This document shows positions 26,101-37,552 of a stretch of DNA of 64,000 bases, in pieces. The DNA lies in assembly GCA_023055425.1 (NCBI GenBank), contig JALGPY010000006.1, positions 71,704,127-71,768,126 on the forward strand, in the 5' to 3' direction. Each line of letters begins with the position of its first letter. The stretch's first letter is position 1. The notes below the pieces were generated by a model that worked only from the letters and a program-made list of their open reading frames with translations, did no database searches and was not told the origin of the DNA. This stretch comes from Linanthus parryae. Its lineage: Eukaryota > Streptophyta > Magnoliopsida > Ericales > Polemoniaceae. A program made the position numbers and the translations under genes.

Positions 26101-26812
26101 AGAAATGTGAATGGATAATGAATTAGCAAAAGAAAAAAACATAGAGAAGAAATTACATCATTATTCATTTGGAGACATCCGAAACAAGAGAGCAAAACTA
26201 ATAACTCAATTGCATGCGTGATTTTATTGTAGTCTGGAGTGAAGTTTGACAGACTTTGTCTTATAGTTTTGTTGACATAATCCCTCTGATGGATGGGTTG
26301 TATACATGGTCTGGTTCTTAATGTTGCATAGGATGAACTGGCAAAATCAGCTACGGGAAGACGAACCTCCGTATGGTTGAAAACTTGAAATGAAACATGA
26401 AAGCTAGAACCACCGTCAATGTCATATTACTGAAACCTTAAATTTCTCTGTTAGTCTGCACAGTGGTAGGCTCTAAAATAAGTGGATTCTTGTGTTTACT
26501 TTGGGAGTTCCATTTGGTCTTAAACATAATACAGGATATGATGAAATAGTAATTGACTAATTGTCCCTATACTTCTTGATTTATGTAAGAAAGGCCATTG
26601 GCCCTCATGTTATCTTGAAGGTGAACTTGACATTTTGGTTTAGTCCAGTGATATTCGTGATCAACTTGCTGCATCTTTTTCTCCCCATAATTTTTGGTGT
26701 TTTATTATACTCCCTGTTTTGAAAAAATGCAGTTTCCGGTTATCCTATGAGCGCAGCAGGCTGTATTGGTAGAATATGTGGCGGTTTGGAGCACAAGTGG
26801 AAGATACTCTAA
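23119..26812 (+). CDS. EMG1: EMG1/NEP1: 18S rRNA pseudouridine N1-methyltransferase (seven coding exons)
   Basis: Coding exons: 23119-23376, 23491-23583, 25049-25193, 25286-25396, 25469-25551, 25630-25687 and 26733-26812. They sum to 828 nt (275 aa plus stop), every junction is GT-AG and the frame is kept throughout. The protein has a basic/acidic N-tail (KGQKRKKRDEK, residues 8-18), then the SPOUT-class fold of the Nep1 family: IFILEKASLEVAKVGK, RPDIAHQ, LDSPLNKAG, KPHVRIPRTYKRF, LLRVIKNPV, FVFVVGAMAHGK and a final SGYP...HKWKIL. Family members methylate the hypermodified pseudouridine of 18S rRNA and help assemble the small ribosomal subunit in the nucleolus. Length is normal for plants. 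An in-frame upstream ATG at 23053 falls in the 5'-UTR intron and is not used. Introns 2 (1,465 bp) and 6 (1,045 bp) are large and hold small repeats. The usually conserved aromatic residue after SAA appears to be Gly here, so function is likely but not proven. Confidence 0.95.
23951..24020 (+). repeat. 25-bp tandem repeat in EMG1 intron 2
   Basis: Three units of CAACACTTGCTAAACTATAC followed by TGAAA/TGAAT, starting at 23951, 23976 and 24001; the third unit is diverged. The same intron also has two copies of a CTCTGTTTTATCTGCAGTG-like phrase (near 24550 and 24670). No function is evident. Confidence 0.85.
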
Positions 26813-27877
26813 CCATCTCTGACCTGTTAGTTAAAGATGAAGATACAAGAGGCTTCTTCCAGTTCTGTGTCTGTCTTTTTGAAATCATTAAGCTTTCCTG
26901 TACTCAGACGGTGAAGACTGATGAACATATGCTAGTGTTTATTTCTGTTCTGCTATTATTTTTGAGTTGTTGCGTGTCTTTCAGTTGCTGTAGTTTAATG
27001 TAGAAAAATGGTTATTCATCCTGGAGTGACAAGCGAGTTAATGATAACGTGATAAAACACATTTAATCTAAAATATAAAGAAGTTGGGAAATTTTGAGCT
27101 CCAATGTCTAGGCATATCACCCTGCATTTTGTCGAACATGAATCAAATCTCTTCAGTAAAAGCTTGTTAGAAAGATCATCAATAATTTAGTTAGATGGTA
27201 GAGATACAGCTTTTATTTGTTTTTCTATCCTCGTTTTGCATTTTAATTATTTCTCAAAATTACTTTGGGACTCTGAAATCACAAGAAATGAATTACACTA
27301 GCAAAGTTAGCACTATTAACCCATGTCTGGCAAAGTCAACAAGCAAACTTTGCATAATTTTACAGTTTACTACTGGATATGCCCTAAGACACCAGACTAC
27401 ATGTCAATATATCACTTTAAGGAGCAATTGTTGCTGATAGGGTTAACCTATCGGCGTAGTAGTTCGAGAAGCTACAATCTCCTTGAGATTTAGTTTCATT
27501 GAAATTTAGTTTCAAATGATAGAACAAGTTCAACATGTTGGAGGGGAAAAGTTACTTTCGCGTTCAGAATCTCCAATGTCCACGTTAGCTTTGGAAGCTA
27601 AACTTCGATCAATTTCATAGAGTCCAGTAACACATTATGCAAAGTTTTGGCATAATTCTTCATGGAGAACCGGTTAGTAGCGTTGTAGACTTCGATCTCT
27701 TCTTTTGGCTTATCCTTTATGATGCAGGGGGTGTTTCTTTTGGCTTATCCTTTACGATGCAGGGAGGCAACACCTGATTGCGGCCAACTCAATAACAACT
27801 TGCAATAACATTTCATAACTTCCAAGTAAAAATAACATAAAGTATAACCTAAACTAAAGTTTGTAGTTTTTTAAGTT
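26813..27877 (+). other. EMG1 3' flank, no gene seen
   Basis: A/T-rich sequence that should contain the EMG1 3' UTR and poly(A) sites. The only structure noted is a short tandem duplication of TTCTTTTGGCTTATCCTTTA with its tail at about 27698-27773. The small ORFs here show no family resemblance. Confidence 0.5.
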
Positions 27878-28916
27878 CAAACTTCAAATTCTGTTTTGAA
27901 AAATCAACACAGAAACTGAAAGTTAGAAAATCAAACTTCTGTATTGAAACTTAACACGGAAACTTCAAACTTTACTTCATTCATCAAGTTTCAAACATGA
28001 ACTTCAAACTTCAATTCTGTTTTAAACTTAAACACGTAAACAGAATCATGTGAAGTTTGAAGTTTCTGTTTGAAGTTTGAAGTTTCTGTTTGAAACTTCA
28101 GACTTCTGTATTGAAACTTGAACTAAAACTTCAAACTTCACTTCATACGTCAAACTTCAAATTCTGTTTTGAAACTTCAATACATGAACTGAAGCAAGTC
28201 AAACTTCTGTAGAAACTTCAACATGGAAACTTCAAAGTTCACTTCATTCGTCAAACTTCATGTTACAAACCAAGTGAAGTTTGAAGTTCCAACAGCAACT
28301 TCAAACTTCAAATTCCGTTTTAAAACTTAAACACAGAAACATAATCAAGTGAAGTTTGAAGTTTCAAACAGAAACTTCAAACTTCTGTAATGAAACTTCA
28401 AATTTCACTTCATTCGTCAAACTTCAAACTTATGTTTTCAAACTTAAAACTTGTAACTTCAACTGATTTGTCAAATTTCAAGTAATGAATCAAGTGATGT
28501 TTGTTCTTCAAACTTCACTTGATTCGTCACTTGAAGTTTGACGAAACAATTGAAGTTGAAACTTCACTTTCTGAAACTTCAAGCTTCAGTTGATTCGTAA
28601 AAATTCAAGTGTGACGAATCAAGTGAAGTTTGAAGAATAAAGTGACGAATCAAGTGAAATTGAAGAATCAAGTGATCTTGATTCTTCAATCTTCACTTGA
28701 TTCCTCGCACTTGAAAGTGACGCTCAAACTTCACTTTCTCAAACGTTAATTTTTCAAATTTCATGACGATTTCGTTCTGGAACCCTTGATTCGTCTAATT
28801 TCACATGACTAATCAAGTGAAGTTTGAAGAATCAAGTGTCACTCGCTTGATTCTTCAAACTTCGCTTGATTTGTGACACTTGAGGGTGATGAATGAATCG
28901 AATTGAAACTTCAATT
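27878..28916. repeat. Hairpin-forming GAAGTTTGAA/TTCAAACTTC word block
   Basis: About one kilobase built almost entirely from permutations of AAACTTCAAACTTC and its reverse complement, with AATCAAGTGAAG/CTTCACTTGATT words in the right half. The block alternates orientation, giving strong local inverted repeats: stem 28648-28672 with 28677-28702 (about 25 bp, one bulge) and stem 28807-28838 with 28844-28876 (about 30 bp, few mismatches). No ORF, no regular repeat period and no element ends are visible. Confidence 0.85.
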
Positions 28917-29383
28917 ATACATATATAAACTTACATATCCAAATCGTCCTTCAGTTCATCAATTCTTCTACTACGTGAATTTGAAAGGTTCTTATTAACC
29001 TCCTTGGTGGTAGTTGATGGTGGCTGATCTTCGGCAACTATTGATGATGGCGGAGGAACGGAACTGGAGACAACGAAGGTGGAGAGGGAGTTGTTTTGGT
29101 GGTTGTTGGTGATGGCAGAGGAACGACACAAGTGGAGGGAGCACCGATCGATGGAGCGGTGGTGGTTGCAGCAGCGGTGATGGAGGCATCGGTGTTGCAA
29201 CGGTTGTGGTGGAGGATATTGTTTGAGTTCGAGAGAGAGGGAGTGGGAGAGTTTGAGAGAACACAAAAATTATTTGAAAACATAGAGTGAGTAGGTGGGA
29301 AGAGAGAGAGATTCGTTTTAAAGGCATACACCCTATTAATAATCCCCAATTGGACAATCACTATTGTGTTTCGCTGGGTTACT
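28917..29383. other. Region between word block and LINE ORF1, probably LINE 5' UTR
   Basis: Contains a GTGGTGGTTGCAGCAGCGG-like G-rich stretch (29090-29220) and GA runs (29225-29320) just before the LINE ORF1 start. Overlapping minus-strand ORFs are low-complexity and look like shadows. The LINE's 5' end cannot be placed exactly. Confidence 0.4.
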
Positions 29384-30409
29384 ATGGAAGAGATGGAGGC
29401 CAAATTGAGAGCTATGAATCTCAATGTTTTCGAAGAAGATGAGATAGCCATCTCGGAACTGTCTATGGAGGAAGGGTTGAAAGTTTGCAAGAAAAGTTAT
29501 TTTGGGAAGGTTTGGTCCATGAATTCATTGAATGCGGTGGGAGTTCAGAAGGCCATGAACGTGGTGTGGAACGAACCAACGGATTTTTCCGTGAATACTC
29601 TTGGTGAAGGTATCTTCCAATTCAACTTTGGAGATACTACGGAGATGGAGAGGGTAATGTTAGGACAGCCATGGTTAATAAACAACTGCTTAGTTGCTCT
29701 CCAACGGTGGAAGGAAGGGCAAGATATGATGATGGCAGATTAATCTAAAGGGATGTTCACTATTCACTTGTGGGGTCTTCCGCCGGAGGGACTCACGGAG
29801 GTTTCTGGGAAGGACATTGGAAGGGATAAAAGGGACTTTGTGGAGGTCGTTGTTCCTAACAGAGGTGTTATAAAAGGAAGGTGCCTCAAATTTAAATTTT
29901 GGCTTGATTTAACCAAACCTTTGCGAAGGGGAGGAAAAATCATGCTGAAAGGGGGTCAAGTCCCGTGGATTGATTTTAGGTATGAGAAGTTGTCGTTTAT
30001 GTGTGAGGGATGCGGTGTGGCAGGGCACGATCTCACAGAGTGTGTCAATGTGATGGGAGAGGCATCGAAGTCTATGAAATACTATGAGGACTGGCTTCGT
30101 GTGTCAGCAACAATTGATGCTTTGAGGATGACAGGGAAGATCAACGCCATGGATCTCCAAGGTTTTTCTCTCTTTGGTGCACATTTTCCAGACGAGGGAG
30201 GCATCGGTGGGCGAGAAGAGTCGGCTCACTCTCCCTCTTCGTCGCTAAGCAAAGGGAAAGATGTGGCTGTCTATGAGGAGTTTCCACGGGTTAGGACTTC
30301 CACCAAAAGTGGACGAAATAAAGCTGTGAAGATTCAAGAACCGAACAATGGAACTATTGTTAAAGGCACTGGCGATCAAATTCCTATGGTGGGGGGGGGG
30401 GGGGGGTGA
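29384..30409 (+). pseudogene. LINE ORF1 (DUF4283 and zinc knuckle) with one nonsense codon
   Basis: Open in a single frame from ATG 29384 to TGA 30407-30409 except for one TAA at 29741-29743. Residues about 1-125 match the DUF4283 nucleic-acid-binding region of plant LINE ORF1 (VWNEPTDFSVNTLG, MERVMLGQPW). After the stop the frame resumes with FTIHLWGLPPEGL. A zinc knuckle CEGCGVAGHDLTEC (CX2CX4HX4C) lies near 30000-30045, and the tail is Ser/Lys-rich. The C-terminus runs into a G16 homopolymer (30391-30406), so the final codons may be shifted. ORF1 proteins coat LINE RNA. Confidence 0.88.
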
Positions 30410-30496
30410 AAGAGGTCGAGCGCTATCAGGTATGGCGAATGAAGACGTCCATTTTGAAACGGCGGAGGGTGAAGAGGATCATCCCCGCCGGGAGCC

Positions 30497-32043
30497 ATGA
30501 ATCTCCTAAGTTGGAACGTGCGGGGGTTAGCCACCTTGCACAGACTACGCTCTTCACTTTGTTGTGAAGAGTCATCATCCTGCTCTAGTTTTTCTTTCTG
30601 AAACTAAGTTACGTTAAAATAACGGGGATGAGATCCGTGTTAAGCTAGGCTTTCAAAGTGCCTTGTGGGTGCCTCGTTGAGGCCTAGCTGGGGGTCTAGC
30701 TCTACTTCGGAATTCGTTAGTTGATGTTTCTGTTTTGTGTCATCATTATTTATATATTCATGCGTGGGTGAAGGTTGTAGATTCACCGGAGTTGAGTTTC
30801 TATTTTACGGGTATTTAAGGTAACCCTGATGCTAGTCAAAGATTTATGTCTTGGGAGGTCCTTCTACGTTTGAAGCCTCATAATGATGTCTCTTGGATTC
30901 TTTGCGGTGATTTTAATGAAATCCTATCTTTCGACGAGTACGAAGGCAATTGTTTTCCAAACTTTAGACTCATGAATAATTTTGCTCAAGCGCTTCACCA
31001 TTGTGACTTAACTGATCTTGGGTTTGAAGGTTACAAGTACACATGGGAAAATAGGAGGGATGATAGTGCTAATGTTAAGAAGAGATTGGATAGGCTGTTG
31101 TTACAAATGATTGGATCCATAGATATCCAGCGTCCACGGTGGTTCATTTGGTGAGCACTGTTTCGGGTCATTGTCCTTTACTGATCCAAGCTCAAACTGT
31201 TAGGGTACCAAGAAATGCTCAAAAACCCTTTAGGTTTGCTGCTCAATGGAGAAAATACGATGATTGTCCAAAAACTATTACAAGGAATTGGAAGTCTATC
31301 AATAATGAACAGTGTCCATAGTCTTTTGTACAGAAAATTACAAATACTGGGAAGGCTTTACAATTGTGGAGTAAAAAGAAGAAAATTTTCAGCATCCATG
31401 CAAAGGAGGTTTTGTTGAGGCAGATTGACAGTACTACAAAGCTCCTACCTTCAGCAAGTAACATGCAAGAGTTAGAGAAGCTCGAAGATCAGTTCAATAA
31501 GGTGTTAGCAGATGAAGAAGTAAAATGGAGACAAATTTCTTGAGAGGTGTGGCTTAATGAGGGGGGATAAAAATACGGCTGATTTACAAAGAAGAGCTAC
31601 TCAAAGGAAGATGAGAAATACCATGAGAAGGCTTCAAGATTCTCAGGGTATCTGGGTCGAGATATTTAGAAGATGTTTATAGACTACTTCACAGAGCTTT
31701 TCACTGCTGATACAATAGATATGGATGAAGTGCTGGATACTATTCCTACAAATGTCACTCAAGCTATGAAAAATGAGTTGTGTAAGCCTTTTGTTGAACA
31801 AGAAGTCAAAGCTGCATTGTTCCAAATGCACCCCCTAAAAGCCCCGGGTCCGGATGGGATTCCAGCACTGTTTTACGAATCGTATTGGAATATTTTTGGT
31901 AATGACTTAGTTTTTATGGCTCTCAATGTCCTAAATCAAGGTAAGGACATCTGTGACCTTAATTTCACTAGCACTGTACTGATCGCTAAGCATGACAGTC
32001 TTGATACAGTAAAAGACTGTAGACCTATAAGTCTGACTAATGT
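30497..32043 (+). pseudogene. LINE ORF2, first segment: endonuclease and start of RT
   Basis: Begins MNLLSWNVRGLA, the standard start of a plant LINE endonuclease. The frame breaks at about 30540 and continues in other frames (LVFLSETKL), with clear endonuclease words CGDFNEILS (30900-30930) and RLDRLL (31080-31100). The usual SDHCPL motif appears as SGHCPLL, so a catalytic Asp is replaced by Gly. The RT N-terminal part is at 31673-32043 (LKAPGPDGIPALFY, then DCRPISLTN), where E5 interrupts it. Several stops and frameshifts are present. Confidence 0.85.
32039..32043 (+). other. Target-site duplication AATGT, left of E5
   Basis: AATGT directly before the E5 LTR and again at 37553-37557 directly after it. 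Together with the continuous LINE reading across the join, this fixes the E5 ends. Confidence 0.93.
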
Positions 32044-34354
32044 TGAAATACCCCGTTTTGTGTCTACTGGTGTTTTTGTGCTATTAATATAAGAGTTGGG
32101 AGTTTATTTTCACTGTTAATAAGCTTTTAGGGTTTTTGTGACTTTTACCTAAAGTTGTTAGTGTCTTTTACCTAAACTAGCGGTGTTAAAGTGTCTTTTC
32201 CCTAAACTAGGGGTGGAAAAGTGTCTTTTCCAATAGATTGGTATAATCCTTACACCCAAAATCAGTTTGATGTGATTTCCTCCCCCAAATTCACATACAT
32301 GAATGGGAAATTCTCCTATCAATCGGATTCCAATCTGATATTCTCCTTCCCCATCGTCTTCTGCATCCTTCTCCCTATCCCTCACGACTCACCAACTCAC
32401 TGCTCCCTCATCAGTGACCCCCACTAGTGCCTCCATCGTCCCTCTCTCGTGAATGGTCCTCTGTCCGAGGGAATCAAGAGCAGCGGCACAGCAGCAGCTG
32501 CGTCCAGCCACCACCACCGCCGCCACCAGGTCAGTTTCTTTTTCTACCGTTCTTCTTCTTCTTCTTCTTCTTCTTCGTGCAATCCTTCTTCTTATTCTAT
32601 TTTCTTCTTTGATTTCCATAAAATTGTTGGGTCGTTTCTAACCCGGTTGATTCCGATAGATTTATCGTCGTCATCTCCGCTAGCAAGCTTCAGTCCCCTC
32701 CTCTCAATCGTTTCGAATCACCTCCTCCAATTGTAAGCCTTGATCAATTAGTAATTTCAGTTATTTATCGCGAATTTTCAGATTTATATTGTTACTTTCA
32801 TCATTCATGAAGTCGTACGATTAATAATCAAGTGTTGGGATCAATCATGTTCTTAGTTTATGGAAAAACCCTAGTTATGGAGGGGCCGTTTGATTGATCG
32901 ATTTGGATTATTTGATGATCCTAGTATGTGGGTAGTAACTTGATTTGAAGTGGGTACTCATTGTACATCGAATTTTGTTTGAATACGGGATGAACTAGAT
33001 GTTTTGGAGGATAGTTTATATGAAAATCAATAATTCACGTATGGGTAATGGGAGTGTGACTAGGAAGTTAAAACGGGCATATCTTTTGATCCGGGAATCG
33101 AAATTCGGATCCGTTTGATGCTAGACTTATTTTTCAGAGTGTTTTGGATCTAATGAGACTATTTTTGAGTCATGGTTTGTTTGGTAAGTTGAATTAATAA
33201 ATTTGTAAAGTTATGTTAGGTTATGTGAACATTAGGTTATAGGAATTGGGGCAAGATTTTGGGTTTTGTGCTTTGAAGTATGAATTAAGGGGTGAACTAG
33301 AAACTTAAAAACCAAACTTTGTAGGTCATTATATTGTTAAGTAGGCATTTTCTATTTGTTTTAGTATTTTATTTTGATTTGTGAATAATTGAATTTGTAG
33401 GCGACAGTTTCATTGACGAAGGATACGTCGAGTATTACTAGGAAGTGATTTTCTTTTGCTTGAGATTCAAGGTGAGTAAACATGCTAGGCATAGTGTGCC
33501 TACCGCCTTTCGTGTCAAATGATCATTTCACTTCTTGTCTCAAAATGAATATACGTGTTATGCGCATTATGAGCCATTTAAATATATAATTTTACTTTTA
33601 AAATCCTTTTCTTGAAAATATAATAAAAGTATAATAATGGATGATAACGTAAAGTAGAAGAGTTGTGCGGGGTTATTTCTTGGTTACTTTTGGCTTGGGC
33701 GTGTTGACTTCGTTCACGCGTCTAATTAATTTTATTTAATCCGGTTGCAATGCCCCGGATAGCTCCTTGTACTCACCCTTCTGGCCGCAAGAGTCTTTAG
33801 GGGGTGTCGACACTTAAGGTCCTGGATGCTTGCGAGATGGTTGGTTGTTTTCCCGTCAAAACAAATTAACAAATTGGTTTTGGATTTGATAATATTAATG
33901 GAAAATGAAATAATATGTGGTTTTGGATTCCCATCTTGGATAATAAACTGGTTTTGGGAAAATACAATGGAATAAGAAAAGTTGTTTTTCTTACATGCTT
34001 GGGTGTTTGCTTGCCAGTATTTATTGCTAATTTTGTACTGTGGTGTTCCCTTTTTGTTTTCTGCACCACAGGTCTAGATGATGGGAGTTTGGCTTAGCGG
34101 GGAACGCGAATCATCACCAAGATGTTTAGTCTTATCGTTTTGAATAATTAGAACTCTTTTAATTATTTAATAATGTTCTAGTTTGTTAAGCGCCCACGTT
34201 TGAGGCAACTTTGAATTATAATAAAGTATTAATTTAAGACTTCTTGGTTGTTTATGCTTGGATCCACTTTGAAATGTCCTTGTATCCAGGTTTCGTCTCG
34301 GGTACGGAGTGACACCCCCCGGGCTTCCGGCTTGGTCAGTTTGGGGGTGATACA
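32044..34354 (+). repeat. E5 5' LTR (2,311 bp)
   Basis: Starts TGAAATACCCCG and ends GGGGGTGATACA. It has a GC-rich leader with CTT repeats (32440-32600), a donor-like CAG|GTCAGT (32530), acceptor TTTGTAG, a 71-nt mini-exon (33401-33471), donor GTGAGT (33472) and acceptor CACCACAG (ending 34071). The GTGTCGACAC box lies at 33801-33821. Confidence 0.88.
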
Positions 34355-36031
34355 GGTGGTATGAGAGCGGACAATTTAAAGGGGAACTAAAATCTGTAGG
34401 GAAACTTAAAATGGACCTAGGAAGAAGAAATTAAAATTTGTTAAGCCGTTGGGGGATCTGGGTAGCCTTGGATACTGACTAATGACAGAGTAACCCTTTA
34501 GAAGATAGTCATAGAAAGAGAGTACTCCCATCCACCCTCTCATACCTAGCTTGTTAGAAGCTATGCGTTTTGTTCTACTCGGCTAGCTAAAGATTTGAAT
34601 TAGAGATTTTCTTGGCAATTTGGTTAGATAGCTATTATTTGTGTGATTGATAATTTGGGAGTTAATGTTCGAAGTTTATTTGAGGGTTCTTGATGGTATT
34701 TTATTCACTGGGATATTAAAGTATTATTGGAGTCATGTCGCTGAAATATTGAGGTATTGTGTAGCTTGGGAGTATGTGGTGCTTAGTCTTATGCTAATAG
34801 TCGTTTCAATTATGAATTGCGATTTATACTTTGTGGGATAAGAGGCATAGGAAGACTATCTTTACCATGATGAATGGAAGGTGGATGCTAATTTTATGTG
34901 CATATTGAAAATGGATGTCATTTGTGAGTGGCAAAGTTACGTTATGGTCGAGGAAGAATCTAGTAAAGATATGGAGTCGGAAGCAAGTGTGAATGACGAT
35001 GAGGAGTATGCGTAGTAGGCTTCTCTGATTTCTTAGATTCTTGATGCATTTTGAGTTTTTTCTTGAATAAGGTCATGATGCCAAACAATACTTTGAGGAT
35101 CTTGAAGTGATTTTTGCATAGCCACTTTTGGGCTAGAGTTGAATTTTTGGCGATTTGCTTTAAGGATGAAGGATAATGCTCATGTTTTGAAGACCCTTTT
35201 TGGGAGTTTAATAAATTATGTTTATTTTATTTAGAGTACGGTTTGAATAATTAAGTTTGTCTTGTGTTTCGTCATTGTTTAGTGCATAGAAAGCGTTCAT
35301 GAAGTTAGAACGCGAGAACATTGATTTTGGTGGTACTTGAATCTGTGCAGTAGTTGGACTTTTTCGTAGCAGACTTGTTTAAATATTGAGTTATTTTTCC
35401 CTGATTTTTTTTAGAAATAAGACATACCCAAGTAATTTCCATAAAAATATTAGCCTCATATGAGTTCTGGAGACTTATATACAAATTTTCAAAGTTCGTT
35501 GTGCAGTAGCAGAATTGCAAAGTGACTAGCTGTAGCCTTTTTGATGTTTACCTATCTTTCAGATCTTGGATGGTTCTCAATTTTTATGGTAGTTAATAGT
35601 TACATAGGGAAAAATCTTAGTGAAAGCCTAGCCAATTTTGAGGAGTTTAAAGTCAGTTTAAGACCTTTCAAAGTCAAAGTTTCTGTTCTGGTGGTCTGTG
35701 ACAGCAGCTGTAGTATTATCTGCGTTGCTTGATTTCTATAAATTATTTTGAGTTGGTTCTTCTTGATTGTGAAATTAGACTCAGATAGATTGACATAATA
35801 CTCGGAGTTCTATAAATCGTTGATGTACCTGGGGAGTTTAATTTTCTCTTATTGGCGACAAGTTGTCAGAAACATCTCATTTAGAGTCTTGTTCTCAGGG
35901 CTATAGTTTTGAGCATTTTGCCATTTATGTTTGATTTAGATTTAGACTTCAGAGTTTCATTGTTGCAGAACCTATTCTAGTTCTTAATACATTGCTTAAG
36001 AGTTTGATCTCCAACGTTGTGCATTGAATTT
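34355..36031 (+). other. E5 interior: primer site then non-coding sequence
   Basis: TGGTATGAGAGC at 34357-34368 differs from the tRNA-Met primer site by one base. The remaining 1.66 kb is A/T-rich with no ORF resembling gag, protease or pol on either strand. No polypurine tract is seen before the 3' LTR remnant. Confidence 0.75.
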
Positions 36032-37552
36032 GGTGATCCTAGTATGTGGGTAGTAACTTGATTTGAAGTGGGTATTCATTGTGCATTGAATTTTGTTTGA
36101 ATACGGGATGAACTAGATGTTTTGGAGGATAGTTTATATGAAATTCAATAATTGTCGTATGGGTAATGGGAGTGTGACTAGAAAGTTAAAACAGACATAT
36201 CTTTTGATTCGGGAATTGAAATTCGGATCCGTTTGATGCTAGACTTATTTTTCAGAGTGTTTTGGATCTAATTAGACTATTTTTGAGTCATGATCTATTT
36301 GAAAAGTTGGAGTAATAAATTAGTGGAGTTATGTTAGGTTATATTCATAGTAGGTTATGGGATTTTGGGACAAGGTGTTGGGTTGTGTTTTGATGTATGA
36401 ATTAAGGGGTGAACTATAGACTTAAAAACTAAACTTCGTAGGGTAATTATATTTTTAGGTAGGCATTGTCTATTTGTTTTAGTATTGTATTTTGATTAGT
36501 GAATTATTAAATTTGTAGGCGAAAATTTCTGACGAAGGATACGTCGAGTATTACTAGGAAGTGATTTGCTTTTGCTTGAGATTCAAGGTGAGTAAACATG
36601 CCAGACCTAGCGTGCTTATGGCCTTTTCGTTTCAAATGATTATTTCACTTCTTGTCTCAAAATGTGTTTACGTGTTATGTGCTATTTGAATACCTGATTT
36701 CCACTTGTTGAAACATTGTATTAAAAATATCACAAAAATCTAATAATGGATGATAACGTAAAGTGGAAGAGTTGTGAGGGGTTCTTACATGGTTACTATT
36801 GGCTTGGGCGTGTTGACTACGTTCACACGTCCAATTAATTTTATTTAATCCGATTGCAATGCCCCGGATAGCTCCTTGTACTCACTCTTCTGGCCGCAAG
36901 AGTCTTAAGGGGGTGTCGACACTTAAGGTCCTGGATGCTTGCGAGATGGTTGGTTCTTCCCCCGTAACAACAAATTAACAAGTTGGTCTTGGATTTGATA
37001 ATATTAATGGCAATGAAATAATATGTAGTTTGGAATCCCCATCTTGGATAATGAACTTGTTTTGGAAAATACAATGTAATTGGAAAATCTCATGTTTTCG
37101 TACAATTGTCAAACTTTATTCCCGCTGTTAAGATAAATTACTACATGACAAGTTGGTTACTGTTTTATAAATTGCCACATCATCATTCTACATGCTTGGG
37201 TGTTTGTTTGCTCAGTATTTATTACTGATTTTGGAACTGTGGTGTTCTCTTTTATTTTCTTCACCACAGGTCTAGATGATGGGAGTTTGGCATAGCGGGG
37301 AACGCGATTCATCACCTAGATGTTTAGTCATTTTATTTTAAATAAATATAACTCTTTTGTTTACTAATAAAGCTTTAGTTTGTTAAGCGCCCATGTTTGA
37401 TGCAACTTTTGAAAATTGTAATAAAGTATAACGTTTAAATTTTAGTTGAGTTTGCTAGGATCCACTTTTAAATGTCCTTGTATCCGGGCTTCGTCTCGGG
37501 TACGGAGTGACACCCCCCAGGCTTTCGGCTTGGTCATTTTGGGGGTGTTACA
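36032..37552 (+). repeat. E5 3' LTR, truncated at its 5' side
   Basis: From TGATCCTAGTATGTGGGTAG (about 36032) it matches the 5' LTR from about 32916 to its end and finishes GGGGGTGTTACA. The first ~870 bp, including the TGAAATACCCCG start, are absent. The mini-exon is at 36519-36587 and the box at 36910-36930. Several substitutions separate it from the 5' LTR, so it is older than E3. Confidence 0.85.

Larger units (their letters stand above)
32044..37552 (+). mobile_element. E5: gypsy-type LTR element without coding capacity
   Basis: A complete insertion with perfect AATGT target duplication. It has a 2.3-kb 5' LTR, a near-match tRNA-Met primer site, a 1.68-kb interior with no recognisable gag or pol, and a 3' LTR that lacks roughly its first 870 bp. 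This fits a non-autonomous element that later lost a segment spanning the interior end and the start of the 3' LTR. LTR sequence relates it to E4. Confidence 0.88.

Noticed and set aside
28148..28916. Possible CRISPR-like or satellite array
   Set aside because: Words recur in both orientations with no fixed period and no unique spacers, and the genome is a plant.
28931..29490. Minus-strand Pro/Ser/Thr-rich ORFs opposite the LINE start
   Set aside because: Low-complexity shadows of G-rich repeats and of LINE ORF1.
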